A DNA stretch of 6,127 nt, taken from an uncultured Clostridia bacterium. Its GTDB lineage: Bacteria > Bacillota > Clostridia > Oscillospirales > Acutalibacteraceae. The notes beneath the pieces were generated by a model that was given only the letters and a program-made list of their open reading frames with translations, did not search any database and had not been told where the DNA came from. Both the position numbers and the translations under genes were made by a program. The stretch lies in NCBI GenBank assembly GCA_944382025.1, contig CALWMQ010000224.1, positions 1-6,127 on the forward strand. Reading direction: 5' to 3'. Below, in pieces: positions 1 to 5,727 of the stretch (position 1 is the stretch's first letter; each line of letters opens with the position of its first letter).

Positions 1-1
1 G

Positions 2-958
2 GAAGTGTTTGCCCTGCGTCCCATGACCTGCCCCTTCCAGTACCAGGTCTTCCTGAACCGCCGCCGCTCCTATCGGGATCTGCCCATGCGTCTGGGGGAA
101 ACGTCCACCCTGTTCCGCAACGAGGACAGCGGCGAAATGCATGGCCTGATCCGGGTACGCCAGTTTACTATTTCAGAGGGGCATCTGATCCTTCGCCCTG
201 ATCAGCTGGAAGAGGAGTTCAAAGGCTGCCTGCAGCTGGCTAGGGATATGCTGGATACTTTGGGGCTGCTGGAGGATGTGACCTTCCGTTTCTCCCAATG
301 GGATCCTGACAATCGGGATAAATATATCGGTACCCCCGAGCAATGGGCAGAGGCCCAGGGAACCATGGCAAAAATCTTGGACCATCTGGGGGTTAAATAT
401 ACGATAGGGATTGGTGAGGCGGCTTTCTACGGTCCCAAACTGGATATTCAGATTAAAAATGTCCACGGCAAGGAGGATACTCTGATCACCATTCAGATCG
501 ACCAGATGCTGGCGGAACTGTTTGGCATGGAGTACGTGGATGAGAACGGCAAGATGGTTCGCCCCTACATTATTCATCGTACTTCCATCGGATGTTATGA
601 ACGTACGTTGGCCCTGCTCATCGAGAAATACGCCGGGGCATTCCCCCTGTGGCTGGCACCGGAACAAGTCCGGGTACTGCCTATTTCAGAGCGGCTACTG
701 GACAAGGCCGCGGAAGTCAACGAGGCTTTGAAAAAAGCTGGGCTGCGGTCTGAACTGGATTCCCGCAGCGAGAAAATCGGCTACAAAATCCGGGAGGCCC
801 AGATGCAGAAGGTGCCTTACATGCTGATTATAGGTGATCGAGAGGCGGAAGCTGGTGAGGTGTCGGTCCGCTCCCGGAAAGACGGGGATATAGGCGCTAT
901 GAGCGTAGACGCCTTCATCGGCAAAGCGCTCCGTGAGGTAGCAGAAAAGGCCCGCTAA
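2..958 (+). CDS. thrS: Threonyl-tRNA synthetase, C-terminal part (5' end outside window)
   Basis: Class II aminoacyl-tRNA synthetase that joins threonine to tRNA-Thr in the cytoplasm. The reading frame is open from base 2, so the GTG at base 5 is an internal Val codon and not the start; the N-terminal editing region and catalytic motif 1 lie upstream of the window. Numbering from that Val codon, the three zinc ligands of the family are present: Cys9 (RPMTCP), His60 (SEGH) and His191 (IIHR). Motif 2 is seen as FRNE (Arg38, Glu40) and motif 3 as the CYER region (Arg200). From about residue 215 (WLAPEQV) to the end is the anticodon-binding domain, with the usual EKIGYKIREAQ and VPYMLIIGDRE segments. 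The last 318 codons and TAA stop are intact. Several substrate-pocket positions differ from the E. coli enzyme (see findings); I recall similar sequences in clostridial ThrRS proteins. Identity is certain; the subgroup is inference. Confidence 0.97.
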   Translation, partial: EVFALRPMTCPFQYQVFLNRRRSYRDLPMRLGETSTLFRNEDSGEMHGLIRVRQFTISEGHLILRPDQLEEEFKGCLQLARDMLDTLGLLEDVTFRFSQWDPDNRDKYIGTPEQWAEAQGTMAKILDHLGVKYTIGIGEAAFYGPKLDIQIKNVHGKEDTLITIQIDQMLAELFGMEYVDENGKMVRPYIIHRTSIGCYERTLALLIEKYAGAFPLWLAPEQVRVLPISERLLDKAAEVNEALKKAGLRSELDSRSEKIGYKIREAQMQKVPYMLIIGDREAEAGEVSVRSRKDGDIGAMSVDAFIGKALREVAEKAR

Positions 959-970
959 CTGGGCAACCTA

Positions 971-1020
971 GGGCGGGGGCGCTGCCCCTCGACCCCGCCG
1001 CCTTTTGAAAAAGGCGGGCG
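971..1020. repeat. GC-rich intergenic repeat-like element with alternative hairpins
   Basis: A GC-rich stretch starts 12 bases after the thrS stop. Three pairings are visible. GGCGGGG (972-978) can pair with CCCCGCC (993-999), enclosing GGGGC/GCCCC (976-980 with 984-988) as an alternative. CCGCCTTT (998-1005) pairs with AAAGGCGG (1010-1017) around a TGAA loop. The last and first share bases 998-999, so they compete. The sequence ends in CGAAAACTT. From memory this resembles dispersed intergenic elements common in Oscillospiraceae genomes, but only one clear copy lies in this window. It could instead be part of the thrS 3' end and termination region. Confidence 0.5.
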
Positions 1021-1065
1021 AAAACTTCTCTTAGGTATTCTTGCGGAAGTACTTTTTATATAGCC

Positions 1066-1099
1066 AAACAGGCCGGAACAAATCTGTTCCGGCCTGTTT
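1066..1099 (+). terminator. Probable intrinsic terminator after thrS (possibly bidirectional)
   Basis: A perfect 15-bp stem, AAACAGGCCGGAACA (1066-1080) with its complement (1085-1099), closes a 4-base loop AATC. It lies 107 bases after the thrS stop and 43 bases beyond the 3' end of the converging orphan ORF. On the plus strand the stem runs into TTTAATGTTTAATG, a weak U-tract. The A-T base of the stem gives a short U-run on both strands, so it may serve both converging units. Confidence 0.75.
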
Positions 1100-1142
1100 A
1101 ATGTTTAATGTATGTGTGTTGACTGACGCAAAGTGAATGCCA

Positions 1143-1484
1143 TCAGGTTTGCGGCATCTGTCCCGATTCCGCTATCAGTTTCTCCGACTGCACTGAATTG
1201 CCCGCCAACATCACTTCTGTAATATTCCAGGTATCCTCCGTATTGCATAACGCATATGCCTTGCCGCCGAATGTTTCAGCAGTATAGACAGCAATCACTT
1301 TGGCGCAGGATTGCCCCTCATTGGCGGACAACTCGGGCTGCTCCACATGACATTTTTCCTCTATCTTCCGCAGGGACTCATCCTGTTCTCCGTCCGCTCT
1401 GAGCAAAAGCATCTCCAACTTCCCAAGTTTATGGAATATCTCTTGGAATGTCGGATAGCCCTCATGATAAACCATCCCCAGCAA
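1143..1484 (-). CDS. Hypothetical protein, possibly a 5'-truncated remnant
   Basis: I do not recognise this protein (113 aa from TTG; 110 aa from the ATG at 1475). It is predicted soluble and rather acidic, with a leucine- and charge-rich N-terminal half (HKLGKLEMLLLRADGEQ, then a Glu/Lys-rich helix) and a C-terminal half with segments such as AKVIAVYTAETFGGKAYAL, which look like beta strands of a real fold. The codons read as coding sequence, but with more A/T-ending codons than the neighbours. Neither start has a good ribosome binding site: CTGGGG directly abuts the ATG, and nothing suitable precedes the TTG. The frame stays open upstream to a TGA at 1521-1523 with no better start. It lies beyond the probable terminator of the prmA-rsmE operon, with no clear promoter of its own. 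It may be a small real gene or the 3' remnant of a larger lost one. Confidence 0.4.
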   Translation of the reverse strand: MLGMVYHEGYPTFQEIFHKLGKLEMLLLRADGEQDESLRKIEEKCHVEQPELSANEGQSCAKVIAVYTAETFGGKAYALCNTEDTWNITEVMLAGNSVQSEKLIAESGQMPQT

Positions 1485-1526
1485 AATGATACGCAGAATT
1501 GGCGTGCAGCATAAATATTGTCATAA

Positions 1527-1563
1527 GAATGCCCCCGGAACCAAGATGGTCACGGGGGCATTC
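1527..1563 (-). terminator. Probable terminator of the pgm-like/prmA/rsmE operon
   Basis: GAATGCCCCCG (1527-1537) and CGGGGGCATTC (1553-1563) form a perfect 11-bp stem. The 15-base interior can extend it with ACCA/TGGT (1540-1543 with 1547-1550) after a 2x2 mismatch. It lies 72 bases after the rsmE stop. On the minus strand the stem is followed by TTATGACAATATTT, so the U-tract is poor. Position and strength favour a terminator, but the weak U-run leaves room for another role. Confidence 0.6.
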
Positions 1564-1601
1564 CTTCAGTCTATTATTTCTTGGGTTCCGGTTCCTGACT
1601 G

Positions 1602-1629
1602 CCCGGAACGGTTCCGGGGGCTGTCCCCC
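1602..1629. repeat. Palindrome and hairpin just after the rsmE stop
   Basis: CCCGGAAC (1602-1609) and GTTCCGGG (1611-1618) form an almost perfect palindrome around G1610. Overlapping it, GGGGG (1616-1620) pairs with CCCCC (1625-1629) around CTGT. The 11-mer GGTTCCGGGGG ending at 1620 is also close to the complement of CCCCCGGAACC at 1532-1542, inside the nearby terminator stem, with a one-base junction difference. These structures compete, so the rsmE 3' untranslated region can fold in several ways. Confidence 0.5.
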
Positions 1630-1635
1630 CTCGCT

Positions 1636-2358
1636 TTATTCCAGGTTCCCGGTGAGATGCATGATCACCGCCAAGGCGGCTAAGGGCGCGGTTTCACACC
1701 GTAAAATCCGTTTGCCCAGGGTAACAATGTGTGCCCCTTGTTCCCGTAGAAGCTCCACTTCCCCCGTCTCAAAACCTCCCTCCGGGCCTACCACAATGGA
1801 CAGGGATCGGGTTGCCTGGTTGACCAGCCCCGATAAGGGCTGCCCACCGCCTTCATAAAATACCACGGTATTTTCCGCTTTCAGCCGCTCTGCCGCCTGG
1901 CTGAAGGACAGGGGTAATGACACCTGCGGTATTATACCTCGGCCAGACTGCCCAGCCGCCTCGGCGGCGATTTTCTGCCAACGTTCCCGTTTCTTTTCCC
2001 CTTCCCCCGGTTTCAGGCGGACAATGCTCCGGGCGGTAATCACCGGCACCACGGCTGTCACCCCCAGCTCCACCGACTTCTGGAGGATCCATTCCATCTT
2101 CTCTCCCTTGGGCAGCCCTTGGTATAAAGTTACCATGGTATCCGGTTCGCAGGCTGTGGGGGTATGATACAGCACCTTTAGACGCACTGCCTCCTCCTCA
2201 AAGCCTACCACCTCACAAAAATAATCGGTTCCCCGCCCGTCGCAAAGGGTGAGATTCTCCCCAGGCTTTATCCGCAGAGCACGGCGGATATGGACAGCGT
2301 CCTGACCGGTGATGAAGGCGGATTCCCCTTCCACAACGGAAAAAAAAAAGCGTGGCAT
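1636..2358 (-). CDS. rsmE: 16S rRNA (uracil(1498)-N(3))-methyltransferase RsmE
   Basis: SPOUT-family enzyme that uses S-adenosylmethionine to methylate N3 of U1498 in helix 44 of 16S rRNA, acting on the small ribosomal subunit. At 240 aa it has the usual family length. The N-terminal MPRFF and PUA-like beta domain (about 1-70, with HIRRALRIKPGE) precede the knotted catalytic domain. Hallmarks are the KMEWILQKSVELGV helix (about 87-100), EAAGQSGR (133-140), GPEGGF (191-196) and LGKRILRCETAPL (214-226), the last two forming the trefoil-knot cofactor site. The ATG follows AGGAAAGGAAG (2365-2375), a good ribosome binding site. It lies 89 bases after prmA, a very common pairing, and is the last gene of the operon. 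Codons 4-7 contain a run of ten T residues. Identity is secure. Confidence 0.96.
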   Translation of the reverse strand: MPRFFFSVVEGESAFITGQDAVHIRRALRIKPGENLTLCDGRGTDYFCEVVGFEEEAVRLKVLYHTPTACEPDTMVTLYQGLPKGEKMEWILQKSVELGVTAVVPVITARSIVRLKPGEGEKKRERWQKIAAEAAGQSGRGIIPQVSLPLSFSQAAERLKAENTVVFYEGGGQPLSGLVNQATRSLSIVVGPEGGFETGEVELLREQGAHIVTLGKRILRCETAPLAALAVIMHLTGNLE

Positions 2359-2378
2359 ATGTTTCTTCCTTTCCTGCG

Positions 2379-2447
2379 GCAGACGAGGCCTGTTTCCTTA
2401 AGACCGTGTTGTCTTCAACCCGGCGATGCATCTCCAGAACCGTCTGC
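2379..2447 (-). repeat. Inverted repeat spanning the prmA-rsmE gap
   Basis: GCAGACG (2379-2385) and CGTCTGC (2441-2447) form a perfect 7-bp inverted repeat separated by 55 bases. One arm directly follows the prmA stop codon and the other lies just upstream of the rsmE ribosome binding site, so almost the whole intergenic transcript would be enclosed. The interior holds a small AAGAC/GTCTT hairpin. It is short enough to be chance; a role in processing or in rsmE translation is inference. Confidence 0.35.
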
Positions 2448-3371
2448 TCAGCCCTTCCGGCACACCATACACAGCCAGCCGCCATGCTCCCTCCGCTGGA
2501 TCACGGCAAACCCGCAGGAAGCCAGGGCATCCCGTACCTCCTGTTCCCGGGTGTCAATGATGCCGGAAACAATGTATACCCCGCCCGGTTCCAGAAATGC
2601 CGGGATAGCGGGAGAGAGGGCGATAATGGCGTCAGCCACGATATTGGCCGCCACCACCTGGTACCGTCCTGAGATTTTGTCTACCAAATCCCCTTCCAGA
2701 ATGGTCAGGCGCGGCTGGTCGAAGCCGTTGAGAAGCCCATTCTCCCTGGCGGTTTTTACAGCCAGGGGATCGATGTCCACTCCCACGGCGGATCGGGCGC
2801 CCAACAGCAGCGCCGCAATGGATAAGATCCCGCTGCCGCAGCCTACGTCCAAAAGTGCTGTATCCGGATGGATATATTGCTCCAGGGTTTCCAATACCAA
2901 CCGGGTAGTATCGTGCCCTCCGGTGCCGAAGGCCATCCCCGGATCAATGGACAGCACGGCACGCCCGTCCGGGTTCTCCGCCGTTTCCCAGGTGGGCCGG
3001 ATGAGCAACCGCTCCCCTACCGGCAAAGGCTTGAAATATTTCTTCCAGTTGTTGGCCCAGTCCGCCTCGCTGACCTGGCTGGTCAGCAGTTCATGGCCAA
3101 TGCCTTCGGCAGTATACCGCTCCCTCAGGAAAGCCACCGCTTCCAACGGATTAGCCTCAGGGCTGATATACAGGTGGATCAGGGAACGGCTCCGATCCTT
3201 TTTCAGCAGCTCTTCATCTATCAGGTCAATATGGGCGATTTCCCGGGCTCCCGCCTCCACGTCGCTGTAATCCTCAATATACAGCCCGTAAGGCACCACC
3301 ATATTGGCAATGTCCGCCGCCCGATCAGTATCCTGTGTGGCAACAGTAACACACACTTCGGTCCAATCCAT
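2448..3371 (-). CDS. prmA: Ribosomal protein L11 methyltransferase PrmA
   Basis: S-adenosylmethionine-dependent methyltransferase that trimethylates lysines and the N-terminus of ribosomal protein L11 in the cytoplasm. The 307-aa product has the usual length. An N-terminal substrate-recognition domain (about 1-100) and linker lead to a Rossmann-fold domain. Seen there are DPGMAFGTGGHDTT (143-156; many homologues have GTGTHPTT), motif I LLDVGCGSGILSI (173-185), the acidic end of strand 2 at VGVDIDP (197-202), and ANIVADAI (242-249), the family NxxA motif. The frame could extend to an ATG at 3419, but that overlaps the preceding gene by 46 bases. The ATG at 3371 has a GGGAGAG site at good spacing, starts the typical MDWTEV sequence, and lies 2 bases after the upstream stop, suggesting translational coupling. 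rsmE follows. Confidence 0.96.
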   Translation of the reverse strand: MDWTEVCVTVATQDTDRAADIANMVVPYGLYIEDYSDVEAGAREIAHIDLIDEELLKKDRSRSLIHLYISPEANPLEAVAFLRERYTAEGIGHELLTSQVSEADWANNWKKYFKPLPVGERLLIRPTWETAENPDGRAVLSIDPGMAFGTGGHDTTRLVLETLEQYIHPDTALLDVGCGSGILSIAALLLGARSAVGVDIDPLAVKTARENGLLNGFDQPRLTILEGDLVDKISGRYQVVAANIVADAIIALSPAIPAFLEPGGVYIVSGIIDTREQEVRDALASCGFAVIQRREHGGWLCMVCRKG

Positions 3372-3373
3372 GT

Positions 3374-4039
3374 TTATCTCTCCCATTCGGTATCCATTTC
3401 TTTCAGAAGCCCTCGGCACCAGACCAGCAGCCGATCCAGTTCTGCCGCCGGGTCACTGGTTCTTGCCGGAGGACACAGGACCGCTCTTTCCTCCTCGTCC
3501 AGCGCGTTGATTACATCCTCCCGTGTTGCCGGATAGCGCCCGGATCTGGCAAACTGGGCCGCCTGAAGGATAAACAAAGCCGCTTTACATGTCCCCTGCC
3601 GATCCTCTCCACCGGGGGAACCGTACAAATACCCGTGGCACAGGCGGTGGTACAGGTTGGCGGCGCCAATCCTGGCCGCCATGGCGGCATCTTTCCGGTT
3701 CAAAGGCGGCATCAGAGCCTCCAAATCCCCAATCAGGGGCCGGGTGTCATGGAACAGCTGAAACCGGTCGTAAGCGGGCCAGTGAAACAGCTCCTCCCGG
3801 CCGCAGATAAAGCCGCAGGCCTTTTCCCCGTAGGGCAGTTTCTTCAAAACCCGCCGGTAAGCTTCCAGATCCAGCGCTGCCAGCACATCCAGTACCGCCA
3901 CCACATCAATATCACTTTTATCGGTTGCCTCTCCCCGGCGATAGCTTCCCTGAAGGCCTAAAAACAGCAGCCTGCTTCCAAACACATCCCGCAGTCCCTG
4001 GGCCAGCTGGTCCAGCCAGGCGTCAATTGAAAACTCCAT
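3374..4039 (-). CDS. Nucleotidyltransferase-domain protein of unknown substrate
   Basis: Predicted 221-aa cytosolic protein of the DNA polymerase beta-like nucleotidyltransferase superfamily. The N-terminal domain (about 1-100) carries the hallmark G31-S32-Y33 followed by SDIDVVAVLD, where Asp43 and Asp45 would bind the metal ions of nucleotidyl transfer; a third acidic residue cannot be assigned confidently. The C-terminal part (about 115-185) is helical, with AARIGAANLYHRLCHGYLYG and CKAALFILQAAQFARSGRYP. This resembles the substrate-binding helical domain of small-molecule nucleotidyltransferases such as aminoglycoside-modifying enzymes, but no specific subfamily is recognised. There is no RX4-6H motif of HEPN toxins and no adjacent partner like a MNT/HEPN pair. 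A GGAGG site (4045-4049) precedes the ATG. The gene lies 15 bases after the mutase stop and 2 bases before prmA, so it is an operon member. Superfamily is solid; function is unknown. Confidence 0.8.
   Translation of the reverse strand: MEFSIDAWLDQLAQGLRDVFGSRLLFLGLQGSYRRGEATDKSDIDVVAVLDVLAALDLEAYRRVLKKLPYGEKACGFICGREELFHWPAYDRFQLFHDTRPLIGDLEALMPPLNRKDAAMAARIGAANLYHRLCHGYLYGSPGGEDRQGTCKAALFILQAAQFARSGRYPATREDVINALDEEERAVLCPPARTSDPAAELDRLLVWCRGLLKEMDTEWER
3378..3384 (-). promoter_or_regulatory. Ribosome binding site deciding the prmA start
   Basis: GGGAGAG on the minus strand, 6 bases before the ATG at 3371 and lying within the last codons of the nucleotidyltransferase gene. No comparable site precedes the upstream ATG at 3419, so this fixes the prmA start and suggests coupled translation of the two genes. 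Confidence 0.8.
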
Positions 4040-4054
4040 GTTTTCCTCCGGCCA

Positions 4055-5569
4055 TCACCCCAGATATTTTTCCAACGCGGTTTTGTCCAGCCCGTCCAGC
4101 CCCTCCAGGTAGGCCCTCAGCTTTTGGGCAATAACCCGGCAGCCTCCCGGGACGTCGCTTTCAATATTCAAGGGCATCACAGGATCATGAACGCTCAGGC
4201 GCAGCAGGAACCAGCCGTCCCCCTCCCCTTGGGTAAAGGACACCCGGACACCCTCCCGGCTGTCGTCCGCCACTTGCCAGCCCTGCCTGGAAGCATAGTC
4301 CTCCAGGCCATCCAGTACCCCTTGGCCATAGGCCCGGAAATCAGGATTGGTGATATCGAAACGCAATTCCACACTCTCCGCGGGTTCCTGGAGATGAGCG
4401 ATCAGGCTCTCCAGAGGGAGGCCTTCCCGGCGCAGCTGGGCCGCTTTGATAATGATTTTCGTGACCAGATAGGCGCCGTCATCCAGAAAATAATTTTCCT
4501 TGAGGGCCGCGTGGCCTGAGGTCTCAATGGCCAGTGGAGAATCGATCCCCTCCCTGTTCAGCCGCAGAGACTCATTGATCACGTTTTTATATCCCCGTTT
4601 GAAACGGCAGTGGACACCACCCAAATCCTGTTCGATAAAGGTCTTTAACCCGGTAGACGTAATAGAATCGGTGACAATAGTACCGCCTGGGTGCCCCTCC
4701 AGGGCGATGGCTGACGCCAGCGCCACCAAGCGGTTCCGGTTGATCTCCCGGCCCCGGGAATCCACGCATCCTGCCCGGTCCACGTCGGTATCGAAAATAA
4801 CCCCAAGATCCCCATGGTGACGCAGCACAGCGGCACAGATGGACGCCATGGCCTCTTCGTTTTCCGGATTGGGGATATGGTTAGGGAACCGGCCGTCCGG
4901 ATCCAAAAACTGACTGCCCTCAATATCCGCCCCCAAGGGTTCCAGCACCTGGGTGGCGTAAAACCCACCGGCCCCGTTCCCTGCGTCAACCACAATATGA
5001 AATCCTGTCAGGGGTTGTTCCCCATCATCAATACCTTTTTTAATCATGTCCCTCAGGCGCTCGGCATAGTGGGACATATAGTCCACCTGTTCCACCCGGC
5101 CTTCAGCCGGTACCGGGGACTGCCCTTCCTGAGCCATGGATAGCAGGGTAGTAATGTCCTCCCCCTCCAGTCCCCCGGAAGGCAGGAAGAATTTCAGGCC
5201 GTTCCGGTGCCAGGGATGATGGCTGGCGGTGATTTGCACCGCTCCGTCACAGTGCAGATCCACTGTGGTCATAAACATAGCGGGGGTGGACGCCATACCG
5301 CAGTCCAGCACATGGATTCCCGCCCCGGTCAAAGCCCGTACAACTGCGTCCCGGATCCGGGGGCCGGACAGACGGCTGTCACGTCCTACCGATACGGTCA
5401 GTTCCGCCGCCGGCCGGTCCTCTTTTTGGGAAAGCCACAAAGCAAACGCGCCGGCCACCCGTTCTATCACCTCATCGGTCAAATCCAAGGGCTGCCCTTC
5501 CACTCCATCCATAGCCACGCCCCGAATATCGGTGCCGCTCTTCAAATGCTTCCACTTGGCGTCCAGCAT
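4055..5569 (-). CDS. Phosphoglucomutase/phosphomannomutase-family protein (alpha-D-phosphohexomutase)
   Basis: Predicted cytosolic enzyme moving phosphate between C1 and C6 of a hexose through a phosphoserine, supplying sugar phosphates for envelope or storage polymers; the sugar cannot be told from sequence. The 504 aa span four mutase domains. Domain I has SGTDIRG (11-17), GRDSR (62-66) and the catalytic TASHHP loop with Ser116 (usual form TASHNP). Domain II has the metal-binding DTDVDR (Asp260, Asp262, Asp264). Domain III has the sugar-recognition loop ETSGH (349-353), where many bacterial enzymes have GEMSGH or GEESGH. Domain IV lacks the usual RxSGTEP phosphate loop and has RLSVHDPVMPLNIES (457-471), a form I recall from plant plastid homologues. 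The ATG follows GGGGAGGA (5577-5584) and a strong promoter; this is the first operon gene. Overall fold is certain, specificity is not. Confidence 0.92.
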   Translation of the reverse strand: MLDAKWKHLKSGTDIRGVAMDGVEGQPLDLTDEVIERVAGAFALWLSQKEDRPAAELTVSVGRDSRLSGPRIRDAVVRALTGAGIHVLDCGMASTPAMFMTTVDLHCDGAVQITASHHPWHRNGLKFFLPSGGLEGEDITTLLSMAQEGQSPVPAEGRVEQVDYMSHYAERLRDMIKKGIDDGEQPLTGFHIVVDAGNGAGGFYATQVLEPLGADIEGSQFLDPDGRFPNHIPNPENEEAMASICAAVLRHHGDLGVIFDTDVDRAGCVDSRGREINRNRLVALASAIALEGHPGGTIVTDSITSTGLKTFIEQDLGGVHCRFKRGYKNVINESLRLNREGIDSPLAIETSGHAALKENYFLDDGAYLVTKIIIKAAQLRREGLPLESLIAHLQEPAESVELRFDITNPDFRAYGQGVLDGLEDYASRQGWQVADDSREGVRVSFTQGEGDGWFLLRLSVHDPVMPLNIESDVPGGCRVIAQKLRAYLEGLDGLDKTALEKYLG

Positions 5570-5611
5570 GATAAATTCCTCCCCATTTTAGGTTATCATT
5601 TCCAATTTTCT

Positions 5612-5640
5612 ATTATACCGGGATGTCCTTCTTTTTTCAA
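5612..5640 (-). promoter_or_regulatory. Sigma-A-type promoter for the mutase/nucleotidyltransferase/prmA/rsmE operon
   Basis: On the minus strand TTGAAA (5635-5640) and TATAAT (5612-5617) are separated by exactly 17 bases: a perfect -10 and a five-of-six match at -35. Transcription should start near 5604-5606, giving a 5' untranslated region of about 36 bases ahead of the mutase ATG at 5569. The promoter lies after the rplL terminator, so the operon is predicted to be transcribed independently of the ribosomal protein genes. Confidence 0.88.
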
Positions 5641-5642
5641 GG

Positions 5643-5670
5643 GCGCATTCCTATCCTATTCAGCATGCGC
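5643..5670. repeat. Short inverted repeat directly upstream of the operon promoter
   Basis: GCGCAT (5643-5648) and ATGCGC (5665-5670) are separated by 16 bases and lie 2 bases upstream of the -35 box. Position would suit an activator or repressor site, but six bases per arm is short and may be chance. Confidence 0.25.
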
Positions 5671-5680
5671 AAAACCACAC

Positions 5681-5713
5681 AAAAAATCCCTGCCGTGAAC
5701 ACGGCAGGGATTT
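5681..5713 (-). terminator. Intrinsic terminator after rplL
   Basis: AAATCCCTGCCGT and its complement form a perfect 13-bp GC-rich stem (5684-5696 with 5701-5713) around a GTTC tetraloop. On the minus strand it runs into a TTTTTT tract followed by GTGTGGTTTTG. It starts 14 bases after the rplL stop, and ends the ribosomal protein transcript before the next promoter. Confidence 0.93.
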
Positions 5714-5727
5714 CTGATGGCAAAAAC

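Noticed and set aside
173..667. Minus-strand ORF of 164 codons inside thrS
   Set aside because: It is fully contained in the conserved ThrRS catalytic region and shows no family features.
959..1142. T-box or other riboswitch between thrS and the next gene
   Set aside because: A thrS T-box would lie upstream of the gene, outside the window; this region is downstream and lacks the T-box consensus.
1461..1526. Frameshift joining the short out-of-frame ORF starting at 1526 to the orphan ORF
   Set aside because: The upstream ORF is only about 20 codons, has no recognisable sequence or clear ribosome binding site, and a frameshift cannot be supported without a homologue.
1064..1563. Mobile element bounded by the two large stem-loops
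   Set aside because: The stem sequences at the two ends are unrelated, there is no target duplication that I can see, and no transposase is present.
2290..3270. Long plus-strand ORF (326 codons) antisense to prmA
   Set aside because: It lies opposite a secure prmA, is rich in Ser/Pro/Arg as expected from the complement of GC-biased coding DNA, and has no recognisable domain.
2448..3419. Longer prmA form starting at 3419
   Set aside because: It would overlap the preceding gene by 46 bases without a ribosome binding site; the ATG at 3371 has one and begins the family-typical N-terminus.
3374..4039. Nucleotidyltransferase as the antitoxin of a MNT/HEPN toxin-antitoxin pair
   Set aside because: The protein is longer than a minimal MNT antitoxin, has its own helical domain, and neither neighbour is a HEPN protein.
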